From Streptomyces sp. ICC1 (GTDB lineage: Bacteria; Actinomycetota; Actinomycetes; Streptomycetales; Streptomycetaceae), in NCBI RefSeq assembly GCF_003287935.1, contig NZ_CP030287.1:2123116-2187115 (forward strand): DNA of 64,000 bases, given 5' to 3'. The notes beneath the pieces were generated by a model, which was not told where the DNA came from, ran no database searches, and was given only the letters and a program-made list of their open reading frames with translations. Numbering within the stretch: position 1 is the stretch's first letter; every line of letters starts with the position of its first letter. Of this stretch, positions 53,335 through 60,290 are shown piece after piece. The position numbers and the translations under genes are program-made.

Positions 53335-53399
53335 CGTTCCCTAAGGGAACACCGCGCCTGTTCCCTGGAGGAACACCGGGCGTGTTCCCTGAAGGAACA
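53335..53399. promoter_or_regulatory. Three TGTTCC-type boxes at exact 24-bp period
   Basis: GTTCCCTAAGGGAAC, TGTTCCCTGGAGGAACA and TGTTCCCTGAAGGAACA are centred at 53343, 53367 and 53391. The 24-bp steps and the GC-rich linkers suggest a cooperatively bound operator or an iteron array. They lie in the 394-bp gap 53284-53677. Confidence 0.7.
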
Positions 53400-53514
53400 T
53401 GTGGAGCCGCTCCCTGCCGGCCGGAGCCGAGTCCGCCCTCGACGGCTCCCCGCTGGAGCCCGTGATCCTTTGGGAGAACGTGAGGGGGCCCATCGTCACC
53501 ACGGGCCTCGAGAG

Positions 53515-53549
53515 GACCCCCGTCCGCGATTCGCGGACGGGGGTCTTCT
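53515..53549. terminator. Terminator in the gap before the toxin-antitoxin genes
   Basis: GACCCCCGTCCGCGA (53515-53529) and its exact complement (53531-53545) are followed by TTCT on the plus strand. The core GTCCGCGATTCGCGGAC also occurs, as GTCCGCGACTCGCGGAC, at 52030. Confidence 0.6.
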
Positions 53550-53572
53550 CGTCTCGGGTCGCCGCCGTGCTT

Positions 53573-53596
53573 GGTCCTGTTAGACCTAACGGGACC
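53573..53596. repeat. 24-bp near-palindrome, copy 2
   Basis: Left half GGTCCTGTTAG, centre AC, right half CTAACGGGACC, 82 bp before the antitoxin ATG. Confidence 0.75.
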
Positions 53597-53661
53597 AACC
53601 ACGGTGGGCAGGGCCTCCCGGTACGGCACCGCCGGGGGCCACTAGCCACGACCGGCGTGAA

Positions 53662-53677
53662 GTGTACAGTTGTGCAC
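53662..53677. promoter_or_regulatory. Operator-like repeat at the antitoxin start
   Basis: GTGTACA-GT-TGTGCAC is an inverted repeat with one mismatch that touches the antitoxin start codon. Phd/YefM-type antitoxins usually repress through such sites. Confidence 0.4.
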
Positions 53678-53938
53678 ATGAGTGACACTCTGCCGATCAC
53701 CGAAGCGCGATCGAAGTTCGGGTCGCTGGTCCGCCGCGCGAGCAGCGCCCGGGAACGTATCACCATCACGGATCACGGCCACCCAGCCGCCGTGATCATC
53801 AACGCCCAGGAGCTCGCCGACCTGGAGGACTCCCTGGCTCTGGCCCTGTACCGCGTGCGCCAGAGCTCCGGCACGGCCACCGCGCCTGTCCCGCATGACG
53901 AGGTCCGTGCGCGGCTCGGGCTGGTGAAGCCGGCTTGA
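53678..53938 (+). CDS. Phd/YefM-type antitoxin
   Basis: This 86-residue protein begins MSDTLPITEARSKFGSLVRRASSARERITITDHGHPAAVIINAQE, the standard Phd/YefM fold. It has a DNA-binding N-terminal half and a flexible C-terminal half (ATAPVPHDEVRARLG) that masks the toxin. Its stop overlaps the toxin's TTG start. The module favours maintenance of the element. Confidence 0.9.
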   Translation: MSDTLPITEARSKFGSLVRRASSARERITITDHGHPAAVIINAQELADLEDSLALALYRVRQSSGTATAPVPHDEVRARLGLVKPA

Positions 53939-54186
53939 CGTACGCGATCACCTGGGACGAAGCCGCGATCGACGCGGCCGCCCGGTTCCTGAAGGACGAC
54001 CCGGACGGGCTGCGGCAGCTGATGGACGCTGTCGACCTGCTCGCCGACCAGCCCCGCCCCGAGGGCAGTACCCCCTACGGATCCCCAGACCTGCGCCGGA
54101 TCCACATCGGGCGCTACCGGGTCATGTACGAGATCACCGAGGCCACCATCACCATCGTGGTCATCCACGTCGGCCGCGTCGGCTGA
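53935..54186 (+). CDS. RelE/ParE-family toxin
   Basis: This 83-residue protein has the RelE-like fold: MTYAITWDEAAIDAAARFLKDDP, then LADQPRPEGSTPYGSPDLRRIHIGRYRVMYEI. The Arg-rich strand RRIHIGRYRVMY is the usual active surface of ribosome-dependent mRNA endonucleases. The start is TTG inside the antitoxin stop. A strong terminator follows. Confidence 0.88.
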   Translation: MTYAITWDEAAIDAAARFLKDDPDGLRQLMDAVDLLADQPRPEGSTPYGSPDLRRIHIGRYRVMYEITEATITIVVIHVGRVG

Positions 54187-54201
54187 CACCCCAGAGCAGA
54201 C

Positions 54202-54240
54202 GACGAAGGGCCGGACCAACTCGTGGTCCGGCCCTTCGTC
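54202..54240. terminator. Terminator of the toxin-antitoxin operon
   Basis: GACGAAGGGCCGGACCA (54202-54218), ACTCG and the exact complement (54224-54240) form a perfect 17-bp stem followed by ATAT. Confidence 0.8.
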
Positions 54241-54249
54241 ATATCCGTC

Positions 54250-54273
54250 AGACCTGTTAGCCCCAACAGGTCT
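54250..54273. repeat. 24-bp near-palindrome, copy 3
   Basis: Left half AGACCTGTTAG, centre CC, right half CCAACAGGTCT. It lies between the convergent toxin and STAND genes, so it is not in a promoter. Confidence 0.75.
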
Positions 54274-54328
54274 GATGGTGCCGGACCTGCTCGCCTCTGA
54301 GTAGGGGGGGAGGACAGCTCCAGTGCCC

Positions 54329-57013
54329 CTACGCCTGTGCGATGAGCTGGTCGCGGCGGGCTTGGACCAGGTTCCGCCAGCGGGCGCGAACAGCGTCGGA
54401 CCCGTCGAGCCAGGACACGGTCGAGGGTTCGGACATCCGCAGGTCGGCCATGTGGCGGGCGACGTCGACGCAGTACTTGTAGTCGCCGGTCCGGGTGAGT
54501 TCGGTGAGGCGGGCGATGGCGGCCTGGGCCTTGTCCTGTTCGCCGGTGACGGCGTGGTGGAAGACGAGCGCGAGTTCGAGGGTGGCCTGGGCGGCGGTGA
54601 TGCCGGCGGCGTGGATCTCGGTGCGCAGGGCGCGGGCCCCGTCGAGGGTGGTGAGGGTTCCGGCCTGGCGGGCGAGGGCGGCGACCTGGACGGTGAGGGC
54701 GGTGGCGCGCTGGTCGAGGCCGGCCAGGAGGTGTTCGGCGAGGGAGATCTCGTCGTCGGCCCGGCTGGGGTCGGTGAAGGAGTAGGTGAGGGCGAGGTTG
54801 GCCTGGGCGATGGCCTGCTCGCCTCGGTTGCTGTGCCGCTCGGCGTCGGTGCGGGCGGTGGTGAAGGCTGCGGTGGCCTGGGCCATGTCGCCGTGAGCGA
54901 AGTGGATGTCTCCGAGGACGCGGTTGCCCCGGCCGTCCCAGCCGAGGGTGCGGGCGGTGGCGAGCGCGGCGGGGAAGTCGCCGGCCACGCGGGAGAGGTG
55001 GGCCAGGCCGCGGGCGGCGTCGGGAGCGAGGCGGCCTCCGCCGTCGGCGACGCGGCGCATTCCGTCACGGGACTCTTCGGCCTGGCCGAGGTCGCGGTAC
55101 GCCTTGGAGCGGTAGTACAGGGCCAGGTCGGCGAGCTCGGCGGGCAGCAGGTCGCTGTCGAGGACTTCGGTGAGCCGGGAGACGGTGGTGGAGCGGTGTT
55201 CGTGCTGGCGTCGGGCGAGCGCGGACAGGAGCTCCGCCAGCGCGTCGGCGGCGGTGGCGATCCCCTCCTCGCCTCCGTCCCTGGCCGGGAGGGTCACCGG
55301 CTCCCACACGTAGTCGTCCACGTAGGCCCAGGCCGCCGGGGTGAGCCAGTCGAGGTCGAGGCGGTGGTCACGGGCCAGGGCCAGTCCCTGGCGCAGGCAG
55401 CCGACCAGCAGGCGCCGGTCGAGGCCCGGGGCCGCCTGCCACTGTGCGCCGAGCGCGGCCAGGGCGCGGGATGCGGCCTGCTGCCAGTCGGTGTCGGTCC
55501 AGCGGTCGTCCGTGGCGTCGTCGGCCGTACGCAGCGTCGAGCGGATCAGCGCGTGCAGGTGGTACGGCCACAGCGCGAAGGCATCCTGGCGGACGAAGGG
55601 CCGCTCCACCATCCGTGCGGCTGCCGACAGGTGCGGCAGACCCGCGGCTGCGGTGGCCAGTGGCAGGTCGAAGGCGTCCAGCAGCGAGACGGCGCGCAGT
55701 ACGTGGCGCTCGTCTGGGGTCAGATCGGCGAGGGTACGGGTGACCAGCGCTGGAAAGTCGGTCCCGAAGTCGCCGGCGGAGGGGGTCCGCCCGGTGCGGT
55801 GCAGTTCCAGGAACCGGTGGGCGGCGAGGTCGAGGTAGAGGGGCAGCCCGTGGGACTGCTGGGCGATGGCCTCGCGGAGCTCGGCGGAGATCAGGGGCCG
55901 GCCCTCGAAGGTCAGGCGGCGGGCGAGGTAGTCGGTGCAGTCCTCCGGGGCGAAGTCACCGATGAGGACCTGCCGTCCCGACCCTGCCGGGGTACCGGCG
56001 GAGCGCGGGCCGGGGACCGCCTGCCCCGCCAGGCCCGGCCATGCGACGGGGCCGGTGTAGTCGAGCTGGCCCTCCAGGCCGGTGTCTCCCCACTGCAGGC
56101 GGCCGCGGCCGGTGACGATGAACAGGGCGTTCGGCATCAGCCACACCAGGCGCTGGACCAGGCGTTCGAGGTCGCGGTGGGTGCGGGTGCCCGTGTCCTC
56201 GAACGTGTCCAGCATGACCACCGGCACGACGGCCTGGGCGGCGGGGAGCCGGTCGAGCTCGAAGGCCAACAGGTGCGGGTAGTAGGAGAGGCTGTTGGTG
56301 TCGGGCTCGGCGTCCAGGAGGTCGGCCAGCCGGTCGCACGCGGCCAGCGCCCGCACGGTCTGCCTGCGCTCGCGCAGTGCGGTGGTCAGGGCGCCGGTGA
56401 GGGCGCCGACCGCGGTGCCGACGGTGCCGGGCAGCAGCAGGGCCTGGGCGACGTCCGCGAGGACGGACTGCACCTGCTGAGGCAGTGCCTTGCCGAACCG
56501 GTCGGCCAGCCCGCCACGGTTCAGGTACTCCTCCAGGCTCTCGTTCGGGTGCTGGTGGTCCCAGTAGCGCCGCAGGGCGATGTCGAAGGCGGGCAGCGGG
56601 CGACCCACGTGTGAGGCAAGGGCCAGGCGCAGGGTCAAGAGGATGCGCTCGTAGTCATTGCCGGCCGACCGGGCGAGGTCGATACGGATCGGCAGCAGGG
56701 CGGGACGGGCGGGCCAGGCGGGTGCGCCCCAGCGGGCCGGGCGTCCGCCGGCTCCGGCGAGGGCCGCTTCCAGGGCCCGCGAGAGGGTGCTCTTGCCGAT
56801 GCCGCCGACTCCGTGGAACGCCAACACGTTGGTCCGCGGCGCCTCCAAGTCCTCGACGGAGAAGGACGCGGCCGCGATGTGGGCCAGATGCTCAGTGATC
56901 GCGTTCAGGACGATCCCCCACTGCCCCTGCCGGTTCGTGAAGGCCTCCGCGGCCTCCACCCTGCGGTCGTTCGAACTGAACAGCGCCCGCAGATCCCGCC
57001 CGTTGCCCGCCAT
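54329..57013 (-). CDS. STAND-type NTPase with C-terminal TPR repeats
   Basis: This 894-residue protein has Walker A GVGGIGKST (68-76) and Walker B VVPVVMLDTFED (262-273). A winged-helix-like region with DLTPDERHVLRAVSLLDAFDL is near residue 420. About eight helical TPR-like pairs follow from residue 600 (for example ANLALTYSFTDPSRADDEISLAEHL). The arrangement is that of STAND switches that oligomerise when the repeats sense a ligand. Some are antiphage sensors and some are transcription regulators. No effector domain is obvious at the N-terminus. Confidence 0.82.
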   Translation of the reverse strand: MAGNGRDLRALFSSNDRRVEAAEAFTNRQGQWGIVLNAITEHLAHIAAASFSVEDLEAPRTNVLAFHGVGGIGKSTLSRALEAALAGAGGRPARWGAPAWPARPALLPIRIDLARSAGNDYERILLTLRLALASHVGRPLPAFDIALRRYWDHQHPNESLEEYLNRGGLADRFGKALPQQVQSVLADVAQALLLPGTVGTAVGALTGALTTALRERRQTVRALAACDRLADLLDAEPDTNSLSYYPHLLAFELDRLPAAQAVVPVVMLDTFEDTGTRTHRDLERLVQRLVWLMPNALFIVTGRGRLQWGDTGLEGQLDYTGPVAWPGLAGQAVPGPRSAGTPAGSGRQVLIGDFAPEDCTDYLARRLTFEGRPLISAELREAIAQQSHGLPLYLDLAAHRFLELHRTGRTPSAGDFGTDFPALVTRTLADLTPDERHVLRAVSLLDAFDLPLATAAAGLPHLSAAARMVERPFVRQDAFALWPYHLHALIRSTLRTADDATDDRWTDTDWQQAASRALAALGAQWQAAPGLDRRLLVGCLRQGLALARDHRLDLDWLTPAAWAYVDDYVWEPVTLPARDGGEEGIATAADALAELLSALARRQHEHRSTTVSRLTEVLDSDLLPAELADLALYYRSKAYRDLGQAEESRDGMRRVADGGGRLAPDAARGLAHLSRVAGDFPAALATARTLGWDGRGNRVLGDIHFAHGDMAQATAAFTTARTDAERHSNRGEQAIAQANLALTYSFTDPSRADDEISLAEHLLAGLDQRATALTVQVAALARQAGTLTTLDGARALRTEIHAAGITAAQATLELALVFHHAVTGEQDKAQAAIARLTELTRTGDYKYCVDVARHMADLRMSEPSTVSWLDGSDAVRARWRNLVQARRDQLIAQA

Positions 57014-57129
57014 CGCATCCCCCCGGTGATCGCCTGTAGGACCAACCTAGGCCCAGGTAGGACGCGGTGGCGGTGCGTCACCGACAATGGCCGACCATGT
57101 ACGTCCGCACGGCCTTGAGGTGCACCACC

Positions 57130-57426
57130 ATGACCGTCCCGCTCCCTCCCGAAGACCCTGACCAGGCGCCGTTTCACCGGCCCGGCATGGACAGCGAGCA
57201 GGCCCACGAACTGGTGAGTCGGGCGATCGAGGAGTACAACGCCCGCCTCGTCGCCGCCCGCCGCTTCCCCGGCCGGGACACGGCGGACACGGTCGCCGGC
57301 TGGCGTACGGCCCGGGACCGCGCGGCGGACGACGCAGGCCGGCTGTCCACTGCGGACGCGGCGGAGACCGCGCGGCTCACGGTGGAGTACGCCGCCCGCC
57401 TCAGAGAACTGCAGCAGGAGAGCTGA
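57130..57426 (+). CDS. Small hypothetical protein
   Basis: This 98-residue helical protein (HELVSRAIEEYNARLVAARRFPGRDTADTVAGWRTARD) has no known domain. ATG 57130 follows GAGGTG; an upstream ATG at 57097 is possible. It is divergent from the STAND gene and overlaps the convergent zeta gene end by 26 bases. Confidence 0.55.
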   Translation: MTVPLPPEDPDQAPFHRPGMDSEQAHELVSRAIEEYNARLVAARRFPGRDTADTVAGWRTARDRAADDAGRLSTADAAETARLTVEYAARLRELQQES

Positions 57427-59200
57427 GCCGCAAGGCCGCGGGCACCGGCAGGTACGCGGGCCTGGGCCGGCTCTCCACCTGGCGGACCCGCCACGCGGGA
57501 GGCATCAGGGGCTGTGCCTGGGCGGCCAGGCCGTCCAGCTCGTCCCTGAGATGGGGGAGCCGCCGGTGCAGTGCCCGCTGCGCGGCGTGGAAGACGGCAG
57601 CTTCCGGCGAGGTGTAGGGGCGCCGGCGGGCGGCGGCCAAGGCCCAGGAGGCCCAGTGTCCGTGGCCCAGCGTGCGGTGGTCGCCGTCGATCACCCGGAC
57701 CGCCGAGACGGCCGGGTCGGCGGCCGCGGCCGCCACGATGTCGGCGGCGACTGCGCAGGCCTGCGCGTGGGCGGCGGGTGTGGGGAACTCGATGTGCACG
57801 TCGAGCTCCATGGCCCGGACGTATCTGATGAGGGTGCGCTGGCGGCTGTCGGTGGCCCGGGCCGCGATGGCGGCGATCTCGATCCGGTACCCGGCCCGGG
57901 CGAACCGGGCCGCGCTCGCGGCGAACTGGGCCACGTCCGCGAAGGCCGATTTGATGATCAGGTCGCCGCGCCGCTCGCGTATGTACGTCTCGGCCTCGTT
58001 CTGCCACGCCTCGGCGTCGGGGCGGACCGCCTCCGATGCAATCCGGGGCTGGTCGAGGACCAGCTGGCAGTAGTCCGGGTGGGAGCCGCTGAGCATTCTG
58101 GGGTCCAGCACGACCGTTCCCGGCCGCATGGCCCGGCGCAGCATCCACTCGGCCTCCAGGGAGCGCGCGCCGGGTTCGGCGACGAGGTAGACCACCAGCG
58201 GATCCGGGCGGAAGACGGTCTTGCGCAGGAAAGTGGAGGCGATCAGTTCGTCGAAGATCCAGGTGTGCTCGTCGGTGCTCAGCCGGTGGTAGCCGGTGCC
58301 GGGCGGGCCGGGAAGAGGCTGGGCGACGCGGCGGAGCGGCTCGGCCGCCGCGGCGGCCCGCTCGGCGTCCCTCGACACGGCCAGTCTCCGGTCCTCCGGG
58401 AGCCGCTCGTCGTGGACGAGGACTTCCGCGCGCACCAGCTCGCGGCGGAAGATCCGGGTCCCCGGGCCGTCCCAGGGGCGGAGCCGCTCGGCCTCCAGCA
58501 CGCTGTCGGCGGCCTCCGGGCGGAGCCACCGGCTTCCGACCAGTTCGTTGTCGTAGAGCGGCTCGAGCCCGCGGCGGACCACCATCACCCGGTCCACCAG
58601 GCGCTCCGCCTCGACCAGCGCGACGGTCTTCGGTAAGCCGGTTGCGCAGCCGTCCTGGTTGTCCCAGGCGATGTAGCGGCCGCCACCGTCGGCGTCAGGG
58701 GTGAAGAACCTCTTCAGGACGGCCAGCTGGCTGACCGCTTCCGCGACGGCCAGGACGACCAGTTCGATCCGGTAGCCGGCCGCCCGGTAGAGGGCGGACA
58801 CCGCGCGGATCTCGGCCGGGTCGGCCAGCGCCAGCTCCAGGACCACGTCCAGCCGGGCCGAGCGCGCGTACTCCTCGACCTCGGCCTGCCAGAGCCTGGT
58901 GTCCGCACGCACCCCCGCCCCGGCCGTCCGTATGTCCCGCTCCCGCAGCCGGGCGTATTTCCGGTGTGCCGCCTTGTAGAGGTCGCTGCTGATCCGGACG
59001 GCGCCTCCGCGGGCGGACAGCGCGGCGTGCAGCAGTTCGGCGATCGTGGTCTTGCCGCTGCCGGGCTGCCCCGCGACGATCACGAGCACGGGGCGGTCCT
59101 GCGAAACCGCGCCCGCCGTCCACTGGGGTAAGCACGCCGCCAGGATCTGCAGGTGCTCTGTCTCCCCCAGGGGCATGGCGGACGCGGTGCCGGCGATCAC
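57401..59200 (-). CDS. Tandem zeta-toxin-like kinase
   Basis: This 599-residue protein contains two zeta-like halves. The first has the P-loop AGQPGSGKTTIAELL (43-57) and RISSDLYKAAHRKYARL (69-85), the zeta kinase core that phosphorylates UDP-N-acetylglucosamine in known toxins. The second half repeats the order (PLVVYLVAEPGARSLEAEW, VVLDPRMLSGSHPDYCQL), but its P-loop lacks Gly-Lys-Thr, so it is probably non-catalytic. No epsilon antitoxin is adjacent. The GTG start follows GGAAGGAA. It is in an operon with the RapZ-C gene upstream. Confidence 0.8.
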   Translation of the reverse strand: MIAGTASAMPLGETEHLQILAACLPQWTAGAVSQDRPVLVIVAGQPGSGKTTIAELLHAALSARGGAVRISSDLYKAAHRKYARLRERDIRTAGAGVRADTRLWQAEVEEYARSARLDVVLELALADPAEIRAVSALYRAAGYRIELVVLAVAEAVSQLAVLKRFFTPDADGGGRYIAWDNQDGCATGLPKTVALVEAERLVDRVMVVRRGLEPLYDNELVGSRWLRPEAADSVLEAERLRPWDGPGTRIFRRELVRAEVLVHDERLPEDRRLAVSRDAERAAAAAEPLRRVAQPLPGPPGTGYHRLSTDEHTWIFDELIASTFLRKTVFRPDPLVVYLVAEPGARSLEAEWMLRRAMRPGTVVLDPRMLSGSHPDYCQLVLDQPRIASEAVRPDAEAWQNEAETYIRERRGDLIIKSAFADVAQFAASAARFARAGYRIEIAAIAARATDSRQRTLIRYVRAMELDVHIEFPTPAAHAQACAVAADIVAAAAADPAVSAVRVIDGDHRTLGHGHWASWALAAARRRPYTSPEAAVFHAAQRALHRRLPHLRDELDGLAAQAQPLMPPAWRVRQVESRPRPAYLPVPAALRLSSPAAVL

Positions 59201-59272
59201 TTCCTTCCTTTCTGATCTGGGTGTGCGGAACGTCGGCGGGTCTCGGGCGGGGCTGGTCGAGGGCGCGAGTGG

Positions 59273-59656
59273 TCAGCGCTCGACAACGTCCTTGTCGAGG
59301 TCGCGGTGGACCAGGCGCACGTCCATGCCCCGGGCCTCGCAGCGCTGGGCGAGGGTGGCGGCCGCCGTAGCGGCACGGTGCCGGCCGCCCGCACAGCCGA
59401 ACGCGACGGTCACCGGCTCGTCCTGCCGGGGCCCGGCGGCGAACGCCTCGACCATGGCGGTGGTCGCCTGGAGCATCTCCTCGATGCCGTTGGTGGCCAG
59501 GACCGCCTCGCGCACGGCCTCGTCGTGGGCGGTCAGGTACCGCAGCTCGGGGCGCACGTGCGGATCGCGGAAGTGGTGGCGGAGATCGATCGTGACGCGG
59601 GCCTCGGGTGCGGCGCCGTGCAGGTAGCCGAACGAGGTGATCTCGATGCGGGCCAT
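59273..59656 (-). CDS. Stand-alone RapZ C-terminal domain protein
   Basis: This 127-residue protein covers only the C-terminal half of RapZ: ITSFGYLHGAAPEARVTIDLRHHFRDPHVRPEL and VTVAFGCAGGRHRAATAA. In RapZ this domain binds RNA and glucosamine-6-phosphate; the N-terminal ATPase half is missing here. GGAGG lies 5 bases before the ATG. It sits between the 116-residue gene and the tandem zeta gene on the same strand, with 72-81-bp gaps. Confidence 0.82.
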   Translation of the reverse strand: MARIEITSFGYLHGAAPEARVTIDLRHHFRDPHVRPELRYLTAHDEAVREAVLATNGIEEMLQATTAMVEAFAAGPRQDEPVTVAFGCAGGRHRAATAAATLAQRCEARGMDVRLVHRDLDKDVVER

Positions 59657-59671
59657 GCGGTCCTCCAAGTT

Positions 59672-59695
59672 AGGGGCGTTGGGTCTAACGGGTCT
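59672..59695. repeat. 24-bp near-palindrome, copy 4
   Basis: AGGGGCGTTGG, centre GT, then CTAACGGGTCT. It lies 16 bp before the RapZ-C start codon, just outside its ribosome site. Confidence 0.65.
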
Positions 59696-59737
59696 GATGA
59701 CTGGCGGCCTGGAGCTTCGGCCGCTGCCCGGGTGGGA

Positions 59738-60088
59738 CTACAGCCAGTGGAAGGCGCGGCGGACGTCGGAGGCGGCGCCGCTGAGGTTGTCGGCGACCAG
59801 ACGGTCGTCGAAGTCGTACGGGTCCTCGGCGGCATCCATCACGGCGTGGGCGGCCGCGGTGAGGACGGCAGCGAAGGCCTCGTCGACCTTGGCGGCCTTG
59901 AGGGCCTCGACGACCGCGTCCTGGTCCGCCGTGCCGCGCTTGATGGCGTCGGCGAGCAGGTTCAGCGCGGCGGCTGCGGCCGGCGCGAGGTCGGCCAGCT
60001 CGCCGATGCCGACGGCCCCGGTGCGTTCGGCGACGGTTTCGACGCGGGTGATCGTCGCGATTTCCTTGGACGTCTTCTCGTCGCTCAC
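59738..60088 (-). CDS. Small acidic hypothetical protein heading the RapZ-C/zeta operon
   Basis: This 116-residue helical protein (MSDEKTSKEIATITRVETVAERTGAVGIGELADLAP start; ends DNLSGAASDVRRAFHWL) has no known domain. The GTG start follows GAGGAGA. It is the first gene behind the triple operator at 60168. Its place and acidity would suit an antitoxin or regulator of the zeta protein; that is inference. Confidence 0.6.
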   Translation of the reverse strand: MSDEKTSKEIATITRVETVAERTGAVGIGELADLAPAAAAALNLLADAIKRGTADQDAVVEALKAAKVDEAFAAVLTAAAHAVMDAAEDPYDFDDRLVADNLSGAASDVRRAFHWL

Positions 60089-60167
60089 TTCGTCTCCTCG
60101 GGTAGGTCGTCAGGGCGTCGCGGTCAGGCTGCGCGGGCGAACTGCGGTGTCCTGACCCCTTGAGGAT

Positions 60168-60219
60168 GCCAACTCCAAGTTGGCTATGTCAACACGAAGT
60201 TGGCCAGCTATTAGTTGGC
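60168..60219 (-). promoter_or_regulatory. Promoter with GCCAACT-N3-AGTTGGC operators
   Basis: GCCAACTCCAAGTTGGC (60168-60184), GTCAACACGAAGTTGGC (60188-60204) and a degenerate third copy (60203-60219) are in tandem. On the minus strand TTGACA (60187-60192) and CATCCT are separated by 18 bp that contain the first copy. A repressor there would block the operon leading to the 116-residue, RapZ-C and zeta genes. Confidence 0.65.
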
Positions 60220-60243
60220 TTGGACGGGTTGAGGGACAGAAAT

Positions 60244-60272
60244 GCCCCCGACCTGCGACGACGGTCGGGGGC
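60244..60272 (-). terminator. Terminator of the recombinase-like gene
   Basis: GCCCCCGACC (60244-60253) and GGTCGGGGGC (60263-60272) form a perfect stem. On the minus strand it is followed by ATTTCTGT. It lies 17 bp past the recombinase-like stop. Confidence 0.7.
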
Positions 60273-60290
60273 GTTGGGTCCAATAGGCCT
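60267..60290. repeat. 24-bp near-palindrome, copy 5
   Basis: GGGGGCGTTGG, centre GT, then CCAATAGGCCT. It overlaps both the terminator and the stop codon of the recombinase-like gene. Confidence 0.6.
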
